A stretch of 64,000 nucleotides of DNA from CAZGCA01 sp964524145 (GTDB lineage Bacteria; Hydrogenedentota; CAZGCA01). This document shows, one piece after another, positions 1 through 8,625 of this stretch (positions are counted from its first letter, which is position 1; each line of letters begins with the position of its first letter). Under the pieces are notes generated by a model. That model saw only the letters and a program-made list of their open reading frames with translations, did not search any database and was not told where the DNA came from. The position numbers and the translations under genes are program-made. The stretch is taken from the NCBI GenBank assembly GCA_964524145.1, contig CAZGCA010000007.1, forward strand, positions 33,380 through 97,379, given 5' to 3'.

Positions 1-101
1 GCCCGTGGTCGTCGCGGGGAGGGTTAAATGGGAAATCCCGGAAAACACGTACCTGGCATCGGCTTCGTCGTCCAGCACTGTCAGCATCTCGAAAAATTCA
101 C

Positions 102-130
102 TTGACTTCCAGCGCCTTATCATGTATCAT
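102..130 (+). promoter_or_regulatory. Sigma70-type promoter of pseudopilin 1
   Basis: TTGACT at 102-107 and TATCAT at 125-130 are separated by 17 bases, close to the sigma70 consensus. The next gene on this strand starts at 387, which leaves a leader of roughly 250 bases in which I see no other gene. The same arrangement with nearly the same bases (TTGACTT-CAGCG and GTATCATAACA) drives the leftward operon near 7.8 kb. The call rests on the sequence only. Confidence 0.6.
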
Positions 131-386
131 AACACCCAGAACCTAACAAAACCAAACATCTGGAGGGCAAACGGACGAGGCGTCAGCGGTGCTGCAGATG
201 CTCGCGTGCGGGTTTGAGGAAGCGGGTGTCGGGTAGCGTTCTGCGTTTTCGTGATGGAAGTAGTGGGATCAAGGCGGTGAAGGGAGGTGACGATAACTCA
301 GAGGAGGTGTTACGTGAGTGTTCAGCAGTGTTTTGTGAGCGTTGAACGGGGTGGTTTTCCCAACCAGAGTACAGGAGGTCAGAGAC

Positions 387-1364
387 ATGAAGTGGCGTAA
401 AGGTTTTACACTGATAGAACTGCTGGTGGTTATTGCGATCATCGGCATCCTTGCGGCCATTCTGCTTCCCGCATTGGCGCGGGCGCGTGAAGCGGCGCGC
501 AGGGCGAGCTGCGCGAACAATCTCAAGCAGAATGGGTTGGCGCTTAAGATGTACGCCAACGAGTGGGACGGGATGTTTCCGCCTATGGTGGCCTCGGCCG
601 AGCCGCATGTGAACTGTGACGATCCCGCGCTTGGGTCAATGTTCTCGCCTGGATCCATAGCAGGCATGTGGAGTACGAACGCAATGTACCCCGAATACAT
701 CTCGGACTTGAACGTGCTCGTCTGCCCGTCGGATGCGATGTTCACCGAAGACAGCCTCTACAGTCCCGTTACCGGCAAGTTGACGATCTACCTTCCGTGC
801 GCTAACGAAGGCCAAGGCATGGCGTCTGCCGATGGGAGCTATTTCTATACCGGCCACATGTTGGACAGGATATCGGACAACCCGAACGAAACCATGGATG
901 GCAGCAGCCTTCCGGGTTGGCCCTCCGGTCTCGCCGACAATACGGTTTCGTCCCAAATGATGTTCTACGTCTTGGTTACTAATCTGGGCGCCGGTTTGAG
1001 CCTGAATGAGCGCATTGCTCAGATCGTGGGCGACATTTCGCTGAACCCTGTTATCGAATCCATGATCGGGACCGGACACGGCAACGGCGGTAGCAACACG
1101 CTCTATCACCTCCGTGAAGGGATCGAGCGGTTTCTGATAACGGATATCAACAATCCCGCAGGCAGCGCCAAAGCGCAAAGTGAAATCCCCGTGATGTGGG
1201 ACAATCTTTCCACTGTGCCGGCAGGATTCAGCCATATACCGGGCGGGTCGAATGTACTGTACATGGACGGTCATGTGACGTTCCAACGGTACCCCACCTC
1301 TGAAGGCCCGGCCAACAGGGGCATGGCTAATGCTATCGGGGTTTTCGTGCCGAGCGGGCAGTAA
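387..1364 (+). CDS. Type IV pilin-like pseudopilin (DUF1559/H-X9-DG type)
   Basis: The 325-residue product begins with a short basic leader and the prepilin box GFTLIELLVV, so prepilin peptidase should cut after the Gly and methylate the Phe. One hydrophobic helix follows, then AREAARRASCANNLKQ, the signature of the large PVC/Hydrogenedentes pseudopilin family. The C-terminal part carries HIPGGSNVLYMDGHV, the family's H-X-DG box. The ATG at 387 was chosen over upstream starts because AGGAGG lies at 373-378. Such proteins are thought to form surface or secretion pseudopili; the role here is not known. A paralogue lies at 27662-28723 with the same two ends and a different middle. A strong hairpin terminator follows. 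Confidence 0.9.
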   Translation: MKWRKGFTLIELLVVIAIIGILAAILLPALARAREAARRASCANNLKQNGLALKMYANEWDGMFPPMVASAEPHVNCDDPALGSMFSPGSIAGMWSTNAMYPEYISDLNVLVCPSDAMFTEDSLYSPVTGKLTIYLPCANEGQGMASADGSYFYTGHMLDRISDNPNETMDGSSLPGWPSGLADNTVSSQMMFYVLVTNLGAGLSLNERIAQIVGDISLNPVIESMIGTGHGNGGSNTLYHLREGIERFLITDINNPAGSAKAQSEIPVMWDNLSTVPAGFSHIPGGSNVLYMDGHVTFQRYPTSEGPANRGMANAIGVFVPSGQ

Positions 1365-1508
1365 CAATACCCGAGAAGAATGCATTGAATTCTCGATGCC
1401 CATGGTTACGGTTCGAGTTAGGGAACGGCCCGGCGTTGAAGAGGTTGGTCTTTTCGCGCAGGGAACCGTTGGGATAGGACGAATTCGGGAGGTATCCCGT
1501 TATTCTTT

Positions 1509-1540
1509 AGCGCAGGCCGTTTTGGCCTGCGCTTTTCTTT
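1509..1540 (+). terminator. Rho-independent terminator after pseudopilin 1
   Basis: A perfect ten-pair stem, AGCGCAGGCC / GGCCTGCGCT, with a GTTTT loop is followed directly by TTTCTTTATT. It lies 145 bases after the pseudopilin stop and ends that transcript before the DUF3604 gene. Confidence 0.85.
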
Positions 1541-1646
1541 ATTGATTCCATAATGGCAAGCGTATATGCTGGCCGCACAAACAGAACGTGCAGCACGTCC
1601 AAGCAGGATAAACGCACCCTGAAGCAGCTTGGAAAGGTAGGTTAGA

Positions 1647-3635
1647 ATGAGAAGGATTATCTGTATCGCCATCTTGGCCACACTCTTGAGCCCAATGGCA
1701 GGATTCGGCTGGGTTCCGCCCAAACTGGCGGAATTAGGAAGCGCCGGATTTGCTTCGAGGGAGTCAGTGGCGCCCGGTTCGCTCGCCCAAAGAACTCTGG
1801 TCTATACGGTCGGCGAGTCGGGAATCAGCCAGCACGGCTCAATTCAAATCAGGGTCCCGTTTACCCTGGCGCGTTTCGAGTTCAGTATGCCGCAGACGTT
1901 ATCCCCAGAGCTGGAATGCTACATATCAGCCGAATGCTCGAATGATGGAACGAAACTTGACATCGAGATTGGCTCTTTGGCGATGTTTGTCGAGGGGCGT
2001 CCGGCGACTGAAGACGATCCGCCCGTCATAGAGGGCGGCAACGCCGTCGTATCCGATCTACAATTCATGAGAATGATGACCCGGGTAAAGGAGTCAGGTC
2101 CCGTTGTCGCCTCGGGCGCTAAAAACTATCCAATCGTCATATCCGTAGCCGAAGGCGCACTCAAGCAAGGGGACACGATTTCGGTTGCTCTGGGAGAAGG
2201 GAAAGGACTCCGCGCTCCAACATTAGCGACTCCCTACTTACGGTTTCGTGTTTTCGTTGATCCGGACGGGGATGGGCGATACGACGGCGAACTGACCCGC
2301 ACGCCCATGCTCGACGTGCGGCGTCCGGACAGCCGGCGGTTCGAGATCACCGCACCGCTTCAATTTGAAAGGGGCAAGCCGTTCGAAGCGCATATTGTCG
2401 CGTTGACGCCGTATGCGGGCTTGGATGTGAGTCGCGGGATCGACCGGTTCTTCGAGGGAGAACTGACGGTCTGGCTCAGTGAGGAGCGTGAAGAGGCGAA
2501 GTCGGTAGAGTTTGCTGCCGACTGCAAAGGCTCTATCCGTGTGCCCGGCTTGACCCTCTCGAAGCCGGGGCTGTACCAGCTCCATGTCCGCGATTCCAGT
2601 ACCGGCCTGGAAGGAACAAGCCATCACATTGAATGCGTCGAGGGGCCGGTCGCGCCGGTCTATTGGGGCGACCTGCACGTTCATACCGCCCTTTCATACG
2701 ACGCTTGGGAACAGGCATCGCCTGAGTACGCGTATCCCTGGGCCCGTGAGATTGCGAACCTGGATTTCGCTGCTATCACCGACCACACCGAGCCAAACTT
2801 CGGCGAGAAAGAGTTCGAGATCGTCAAGCGGCTGGCGAGAGAGCATAACCGCCCGGGCGAATTCGTGACGTTCCCTGCGTACGAATGGTCCGGACAAGAA
2901 AGAATGGGCGGAGATCACAACGTGTTCTTCCTCGACGACGATGCGCCGCTTTACCGTCATGTCGATGAACCCACTCGCCATCTTGCAGACTTGCTGGAGA
3001 AAGTGAAGACGCACAGGGCGTTCGTCATTCCGCATTTTGTGGGACGCCGCGCGAATTGGGACATCCCCCTGGATGGCAAGGCAGCCGATATTTCCCGGTG
3101 TGTTGTGGAGATCTACTCGGCCCATCGGTCTTCGGAATTCGGCGATGGGCTTGTGAACGACGGACTGAAGAAGTGGAAGCTCGGTTTCATCGGCTCCGGA
3201 GATGGGCACGAAGGCCATCCTGGTGACACGTATAATGTCTTCACGGAAATGGGGTTGCACGGCGGTCTGGCTGCGGTGCGAGCGAAAGAACTCACACGTC
3301 GCGGCATCGCGCAGGCGCTATACTCCCGCAACTGTTACGCAACTTCAGGAGAACGACAGTATATCGAGTTCTGGGCCGATGATCACAGGATGGGCTCTTC
3401 GTTTGTGATGACGACAAGTCCCGTGTTCAGGGTCAAAGCATTCGGCACAGCCGACGTCTGGAAAGTTGATTTGATTAAGAACGGCGAGATCATCGCCACA
3501 AAAGAGATCAATCAACCAATGGCCGTAACGGATTTCACGGATGGCGGGTTCGACGAAAAACCTTCCTACTACTACGTTCGAGTCACCTTTGCAGACGGAG
3601 AACGGGCCTGGGCCAGCCCCGTTTGGGTGAACTGA
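1647..3635 (+). CDS. Secreted DUF3604 (PHP-like) protein
   Basis: The 662-residue product has a cleavable signal peptide (MRRIICIAILATLLSPMAG). An N-terminal beta-rich region of about 330 residues precedes the DUF3604 catalytic-like part. Metal-ligand motifs of a PHP-type fold are visible: GDLHVHTALS near residue 340, AITDHTEPN near 375, GGDHNVFF near 425, IPHF near 455 and GSGDGHEGHPGD near 519. Families with this motif set are putative metal-dependent phosphoesterases or hydrolases; the substrate of DUF3604 is not established. The short C-terminal domain is beta-sandwich-like. The start is the only Met near the signal peptide, with AAGG upstream. It converges with the oxidoreductase that ends at 3644. 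Confidence 0.88.
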   Translation: MRRIICIAILATLLSPMAGFGWVPPKLAELGSAGFASRESVAPGSLAQRTLVYTVGESGISQHGSIQIRVPFTLARFEFSMPQTLSPELECYISAECSNDGTKLDIEIGSLAMFVEGRPATEDDPPVIEGGNAVVSDLQFMRMMTRVKESGPVVASGAKNYPIVISVAEGALKQGDTISVALGEGKGLRAPTLATPYLRFRVFVDPDGDGRYDGELTRTPMLDVRRPDSRRFEITAPLQFERGKPFEAHIVALTPYAGLDVSRGIDRFFEGELTVWLSEEREEAKSVEFAADCKGSIRVPGLTLSKPGLYQLHVRDSSTGLEGTSHHIECVEGPVAPVYWGDLHVHTALSYDAWEQASPEYAYPWAREIANLDFAAITDHTEPNFGEKEFEIVKRLAREHNRPGEFVTFPAYEWSGQERMGGDHNVFFLDDDAPLYRHVDEPTRHLADLLEKVKTHRAFVIPHFVGRRANWDIPLDGKAADISRCVVEIYSAHRSSEFGDGLVNDGLKKWKLGFIGSGDGHEGHPGDTYNVFTEMGLHGGLAAVRAKELTRRGIAQALYSRNCYATSGERQYIEFWADDHRMGSSFVMTTSPVFRVKAFGTADVWKVDLIKNGEIIATKEINQPMAVTDFTDGGFDEKPSYYYVRVTFADGERAWASPVWVN

Positions 3636-3643
3636 GATTGGGC

Positions 3644-4972
3644 TTAAACTAGCTTTGTCACGCCCGGTACCGCCACCGGTTGCATGGGCAAGGGGCCAAA
3701 CTTCACTGTTTCAGGGCTCAGGTCTGACTTGGAGGCTTCCATAAGCCATTTCCATGTCACAACCTGTCCGGTATAGGCGCTCATACGGCCCATGATCGCC
3801 GTCAGCGTGCTTTCTGCGACTTGCCTACCTTCATTGATCGCTTTGCCTTCGCGAATACTCGCAATCATGTCGGCATATTCCTGCACCACGGGTCTGGGCG
3901 CCGGGCCATCGTATTGAAATGGCTTCTCTCCCTCGATAGCCATGCGTGCGAAATCCACGTACCCTCTCCCTTTCGTGCCCACCAACCGGATGTCATTTCG
4001 AGTGCTGGCTCCATCGATCTGGCTGCCCAGGTACTGGATGCGAACCCCATTGGGATACTCATATTCAGCGGCACAATGGTCGAAGATGTTGCCACATTCC
4101 GGGGCTGTGCGGACTTGCCGCCCTCCCAAAGCCATGCATTGCACCGGCGGCGACTGCATTGCCCAATTGATGAGATCCAGGTTATGCACATGCATTTCCA
4201 CAATGAAATCACCGGACAGCCAGGTCACAAAGAGCCATCGTCGAATCTGCCACTCCATGTCGGACCACTCAGGTCTTCTCTTCCGTTCGGCTCTCCGCCA
4301 ATTCAACATGGCCCCCCCGCATCTGACGCACTGGCCGCCCAAGACTTCACCGATGTCACCGTTGTGAATCCGTTCCATGGCCGCCATGATATGTCGCGCG
4401 CGCCGCATCTGCGTGCCGGCCACGACAGTCAGACCTTTTGCCCTGGCCCTTTCGGAGGTTTCAATAAACGAGCGGACTCCCGCCGGATCGACCGCAATCG
4501 GTTTTTCCACAAACACATGTTTTCCCGCTTCCACGGCCGCTCTGAAATGTTTCGGACGGAAATACGGCGGCGCGGTTAGAATGACCATGTCAACGTCGCA
4601 GGCAAGCACCTTCTCGTAAGCATCAAAGCCTACGAAGATTCTCTCTGGGGTGACTTTGTATATCTCGTCCACTGGCAGATTTCTTTTCTTGAGATTTCCC
4701 GGGATGGCTCTTCGCGCTCTGTCCATCTGGTCTTGAAACAGATCCCCCATCGCCACAAGCTCAACGCCTTCCGACGACTCGGCACAGTGTATGATTCCCG
4801 CCCCCGTTCCGCGATCGCCGCATCCGATAAGGCCCACACGGATCTTGTCCGATCCTTTGGCCACGGCGCGCCTCGATACGAGCGTCGCCGTCCCCACGGC
4901 CGCTGAGGCCTTGAGGAAGTCCCTCCGTGAAAAATTCTCGGCCCGCTTTCTGTTGTCTGGTTTCTCTTGCAT
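3644..4972 (-). CDS. Tat-exported Gfo/Idh/MocA-family oxidoreductase
   Basis: The 442-residue product carries a twin-arginine signal (SRRDFLKASAAVGTATL), a Rossmann NAD(P) motif (IRVGLIGCGDRGTGAG) and the family lysine motif EKPIAVDP, followed by the alpha/beta dimerisation domain. The family oxidises or reduces sugar hydroxyls; the precise substrate cannot be read from sequence. The start at 4972 is preferred because GAAGGAG lies six bases upstream; the longer frame to 4993 lacks a site. It is the last gene of a leftward operon with the TolB-like protein and the serine hydrolase. The NAD-dependent, Tat-exported combination is common in Planctomycetes-like bacteria. Confidence 0.9.
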   Translation of the reverse strand: MQEKPDNRKRAENFSRRDFLKASAAVGTATLVSRRAVAKGSDKIRVGLIGCGDRGTGAGIIHCAESSEGVELVAMGDLFQDQMDRARRAIPGNLKKRNLPVDEIYKVTPERIFVGFDAYEKVLACDVDMVILTAPPYFRPKHFRAAVEAGKHVFVEKPIAVDPAGVRSFIETSERARAKGLTVVAGTQMRRARHIMAAMERIHNGDIGEVLGGQCVRCGGAMLNWRRAERKRRPEWSDMEWQIRRWLFVTWLSGDFIVEMHVHNLDLINWAMQSPPVQCMALGGRQVRTAPECGNIFDHCAAEYEYPNGVRIQYLGSQIDGASTRNDIRLVGTKGRGYVDFARMAIEGEKPFQYDGPAPRPVVQEYADMIASIREGKAINEGRQVAESTLTAIMGRMSAYTGQVVTWKWLMEASKSDLSPETVKFGPLPMQPVAVPGVTKLV

Positions 4973-5064
4973 GATTGACTCCTTCAACCTCACTTGAACA
5001 ACCTCTCAATTCACCTAGAACGCTTCGTAACTCTTCTCCTTCGCGCTTAACGCCAAAGACAGTG

Positions 5065-6330
5065 TCAGGGCTTAGTGATTCCGCTGACGTCAAGGAGGTA
5101 TATCTGCCGCTTCCCTCCCTCATGCATCGAGTCAATCGTGATGTGTGTGCCGTCCCGGTTCCAGCGCGGGTGCAGGTCGCAACGGAACTCGCCCCTGTCC
5201 TTTGGAGGCAGGTAGAATCTGCCCAGAGTGACAAGCTTGGAATCGGACGGTCTAAACAGCATAAGCGTCTGCATCCGCGTCTCGTCCGGATACAAGTCGG
5301 TGAGTATCCACTGCCCATCGGGTGAATAGGTGCAGTGCCCATCCTTCCTGAGGATTCCTTCGCCTACAACTTCGTGGGAGTCACTGATATCTTCGTAGAG
5401 GAAGAACCGGCGACCCGTGCCGGGTTCGATGGCCCATGCGAGTATGTGCCGGGGGTCGCGCCAAATGAAGTGAGACACCATTGCGTGGTTGTTGACGCAA
5501 TGCAGGCCCGTGCCGTCTGGTGCGATCGTGAACATGCGCGTGACCCACTTGCCTTCTTTCACCGGCCGCTCATAGGCCCGATGGAGAAAGATGAATCGCG
5601 TCCCATCCGTGTTGTACAACAGGTGATTGAACCAATGCTTCCCGTTCGTTGTTGTTTCACGAGGGATTGATGCGATTTGGTCCAGGGTGACGATCAAGCG
5701 CGACTCACCGCTCTCAAGGTCGACCACATAAATGCCGTCCTCGGCGGGATGCAGTTCATCGGCATAATGATCGATTACACCCTTGTATCCGTACCCGGGA
5801 CGTGTGTCGTCTGTGCGGGCAAAGTTTACGCTTACCCCTTGTTTGCCGTCCGGGCTCACTGCGTAGATCGGCCTCGGAAGCGTGCGTGACTCACCCGTGA
5901 ACACGTCGAGAATAATCGCTACGTACGAATCTCCCCGGCGATCGTTGTAGAGTACTTCGCTGTTCGAGCCCGGTAACCACTGCAGCATACATCCTTGCTG
6001 CCAACCCCACGCGCGACTCTCGCCCAATTCAATCCATCGGTCGCCATCCTCGAGGTCGATCATGCCAAGTCGAACCACATCATCTGGTAAAGGTTTCCGC
6101 CTCTGGATGTCAACTTCCATGCCCAGAACATATCGGCCCGTAGTATCAAACTGCAGTTTATCGTAATAGCTGAACCAATGGCCCTTGGGACCGCGCGTGA
6201 TGGCGCGTATAGGCACACTGGCCTCAAAGGCCTTTGCCGGCGTCTCCGAATCCGTCCTGTCTTGCGCCGCTGACACCATCGCCACGGCAGTGCCCGCCAC
6301 GGCAATGCCCACCGTTGCCATCAGGTACAT
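5065..6330 (-). CDS. Secreted TolB-like beta-propeller protein
   Basis: The 421-residue product starts with a signal peptide (MYLMATVGIAVAGTAVAM). The body shows repeated YSPDG, VSPDGK and RWNRDGTHI motifs typical of six-bladed TolB/oligogalacturonate-lyase-like propellers. No catalytic signature was recognised, so function is open. The start at 6330 is supported by GAAGGAGG six bases upstream; the open frame continues to 6447 but reads through arginine-rich nonsense. It is the middle gene of a three-gene leftward operon, 91 bases after the serine hydrolase. Its place beside a sugar oxidoreductase suggests a carbohydrate-related periplasmic role (inference). Confidence 0.8.
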   Translation of the reverse strand: MYLMATVGIAVAGTAVAMVSAAQDRTDSETPAKAFEASVPIRAITRGPKGHWFSYYDKLQFDTTGRYVLGMEVDIQRRKPLPDDVVRLGMIDLEDGDRWIELGESRAWGWQQGCMLQWLPGSNSEVLYNDRRGDSYVAIILDVFTGESRTLPRPIYAVSPDGKQGVSVNFARTDDTRPGYGYKGVIDHYADELHPAEDGIYVVDLESGESRLIVTLDQIASIPRETTTNGKHWFNHLLYNTDGTRFIFLHRAYERPVKEGKWVTRMFTIAPDGTGLHCVNNHAMVSHFIWRDPRHILAWAIEPGTGRRFFLYEDISDSHEVVGEGILRKDGHCTYSPDGQWILTDLYPDETRMQTLMLFRPSDSKLVTLGRFYLPPKDRGEFRCDLHPRWNRDGTHITIDSMHEGGKRQIYLLDVSGITKP

Positions 6331-6421
6331 GAGAAACCTCCTTCGCCGTATTCTGCTACGCCCCATGTCTCCATCAAAACGGGGTAACCTCACCGCGGGA
6401 CCCATCTGAACCTGCCGGCGT

Positions 6422-7741
6422 CTATTCGTAACTCTCCACAATAGCATCGTACGTCGCGTTGTTCATGATAATTCGGGTAGGGTACGTGCCGCTGGGGATA
6501 AGCTGGGTGAAAACCATGCCAACGAGCCTCTGGCGGTTGTCGATCCAGAAGTCGGTACTGGCGGCCCCACCCCAAGCGTACTGGCCCCCGCTGCCAAAGA
6601 CGCTTCGTTCTACACCTTCCAAAACGACTGCGCCGCAATAGCCAAAACCGACGCCCGTTGTCCCGATCGGAGACAGTGAGGCGAGCGGCGCTTTGCCGAA
6701 CTCCGGGCCAAGACGGTTTGTGGTCATTTCCCGGACACTCTCTTCGCTGAGAACCCGTACGCCGTCCAGCTCGCCGCCGTTGACGAGCATCTGTGCGAAG
6801 CGGAGGTAATCGGCCGCGGTGCCGACCATCCCTCCACCGCCGGAATCCTGGCTCGGGATCTTTAGATAAGGGCTTTCCGCGGGATCATCGATCAGCGTCA
6901 TACCGCCGGCTTCCTTGTCGGGCCCGTAGTTAGCGGCGAAACGGTCCAACTTTTCCGCGGGCACGTGAAATCCGGAATCCTTCATGCCGAGCGGCTCGAA
7001 GATGCGGTCTCGGAGGAACTTCCCGTACCGCAGGCCTGAGACAACTTCGACAACCCGGCCCAGGATATCTATGGAGATCCCATAGTTCCATGCCGTCCCC
7101 GGGTGTGCCATGAGCGGCATGGATGCGGCTTTCTTCGCGAACTCTTCGAGTGTGAGGCCGCTTGCACCATTCCAATCCACACCGTTTTCGGAGTACATTT
7201 CGGCAACCGGGTTCTTGCTGAAATCGTAGGTCAATCCGGACGTGTGTGTCAGGAGATGTCTGATAGTGATCGGTCGATCCGCCGGCACGGTGTGTGTTGA
7301 ACCGTCGTCGTCTTCAAGGAGCACCTCCATCTCGGCGAATTCCGGAATGTATTTGGCGACTGGGTCCGACACCGCAATCTTGCCTTCCTGCACGAGAATC
7401 ATGATGGCTGCGCCAGTGACGGGCTTGGTCATGGAATACATGCGGAAGATGGTGTCGGGCCGCATGGGTTTGCCTCGTTCGACGTCCATGTGCCCGAAGG
7501 CTTCAAAATGAACGACTTTGCCATCGCGGGCGACGACGGTGATGAGGCCCGCCACCTTGTCCTGGTCGACGAGAGGCTGCAGTTTCGTTTTGATCGCGGC
7601 GAGCTTCTCGGAGGACATGCCCACGGATTCGGGCTCCGCCAACGGCAGGCCAAATTGGGCATTTGAAAAGGCCTGTGCTGAGAGACAGAGTGAGGCCAAG
7701 AGAGCCAATACGGCGGTGATGCTTGTACGACGAATGCGCAT
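6422..7741 (-). CDS. Serine hydrolase, class C beta-lactamase / family VIII esterase fold
   Basis: The 439-residue product has a signal peptide ending near SLCLSAQAF. The nucleophile motif SxxK is SMTK near residue 102 (FRMYSMTKPVTGAA), the general-base Tyr is in WNYGISIDILGRVVE, and the third box is YAWGGAASTDFWID. This is the pattern of family VIII esterases and penicillin-binding-protein-like hydrolases rather than true beta-lactamases. The substrate is unknown; ester deacylation is most likely. The start at 7741 follows AAGGAGG by eight bases. It is the first gene of the leftward operon and has its own promoter at 7816-7844. Confidence 0.9.
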   Translation of the reverse strand: MRIRRTSITAVLALLASLCLSAQAFSNAQFGLPLAEPESVGMSSEKLAAIKTKLQPLVDQDKVAGLITVVARDGKVVHFEAFGHMDVERGKPMRPDTIFRMYSMTKPVTGAAIMILVQEGKIAVSDPVAKYIPEFAEMEVLLEDDDGSTHTVPADRPITIRHLLTHTSGLTYDFSKNPVAEMYSENGVDWNGASGLTLEEFAKKAASMPLMAHPGTAWNYGISIDILGRVVEVVSGLRYGKFLRDRIFEPLGMKDSGFHVPAEKLDRFAANYGPDKEAGGMTLIDDPAESPYLKIPSQDSGGGGMVGTAADYLRFAQMLVNGGELDGVRVLSEESVREMTTNRLGPEFGKAPLASLSPIGTTGVGFGYCGAVVLEGVERSVFGSGGQYAWGGAASTDFWIDNRQRLVGMVFTQLIPSGTYPTRIIMNNATYDAIVESYE

Positions 7742-7815
7742 GGTAACGTCCTCCTTCCGGGCTGTCCTCACCCGCTTGTTCTTGAAATGTTTGCTTTTGT
7801 TGATTTCTGTATGTT

Positions 7816-7844
7816 ATGATACGTGCCGATACGCTGCAAGTCAA
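7816..7844 (-). promoter_or_regulatory. Sigma70-type promoter of the serine-hydrolase operon
   Basis: On the minus strand TTGACT (7844-7839) and TATCAT (7821-7816) are 17 bases apart, about 75 bases before the ATG at 7741. The flanks (TTGACTTGCAGCG and GTATCATAACA) match the promoter at 102-130 well beyond the -35 and -10 boxes. Confidence 0.65.
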
Positions 7845-8026
7845 GTGGATTCGTCGAAATGCCGAGGTTGCTCGACGCGGAGCGTACTCATCGTCGGGGT
7901 TGAGCCGCGATGCCGGAGAGTGTACAAGGAGGGATTTGCGATGTGATAGGAGTCCTAAAGCGAATCAAAGACCATGAAGATGAGGTTGACGGAAAACGGG
8001 TGCATGAAGCGAAAGGAGAGAGACCA

Positions 8027-8458
8027 ATGAAGAAGTCTGTAATTGTTACCGTGGCTGCGGCCGTTGCTCTGGTAACCACCCTGTGCGGATGCGCATCATT
8101 GCTTGGCGGTGGCGGCCCGAGCGATGCGGAACTGGTGGCGGCGGCGCTCGCGGGGTGGAAGACCGGAATGGAGGCGCAGGACATAGACAAGATGATGGCG
8201 CAGATCTCGGAGGATTTCCAGGGTCAGAATGGTGGGAAGCCAGAATTGAAGGCCCTCCTCGAGGGTGCCATAGACCAATTCTACCTCGATGGCGCCGAAG
8301 TGGACATCGACGTGGCGGAGACAACGATTGAAGGCGAAACGGCCTCCGTCATGGGCATCGGCCTTGAGACCGACATGGGCGAAGCAACGATGGACATGGA
8401 GCTCAAGAAAGAGGCAGACGGCGCCTGGCGCATCATTGCGATAGAGTTCATTATGTAG
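8027..8458 (+). CDS. Small NTF2/SnoaL-like lipoprotein
   Basis: The 143-residue product has a hydrophobic leader ending in a lipobox (TTLCGCAS), so it should be lipid-anchored. The mature part (DAELVAAALAGWKTGMEAQD, then a beta-rich C-terminal half ending GAWRIIAIEFIM) has the layout of DUF4440/SnoaL-like cone folds. These bind small ligands or act as enzymes; no catalytic residues can be assigned here. The ATG at 8027 was chosen because GAAAGGAGAG precedes it and the lipoprotein leader starts there. It is followed by two CE15-type esterases on the same strand. Confidence 0.75.
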   Translation: MKKSVIVTVAAAVALVTTLCGCASLLGGGGPSDAELVAAALAGWKTGMEAQDIDKMMAQISEDFQGQNGGKPELKALLEGAIDQFYLDGAEVDIDVAETTIEGETASVMGIGLETDMGEATMDMELKKEADGAWRIIAIEFIM

Positions 8459-8625
8459 ACAGACGGGCCGAGGCCGAACACGACGTCTTACCCGGCACAG
8501 CATCTGAATAGCCTGATCTATGCCTCCGGTACAGGTGGCGCCCTTTTCCTTGACGAGTCCGGAACATGGTGGGAGGTAGGAGTGAGTTCTGATGGCCGGC
8601 GGCTGAGACAGTGGGGGTACCTGAG

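Noticed and set aside
5..217. Open frame at the left edge
   Set aside because: No ribosome site or family resemblance, and it covers the promoter of the pseudopilin gene.
6422..7741. Beta-lactamase resistance gene
   Set aside because: The motif set fits family VIII esterases, and the operon context is carbohydrate-related.
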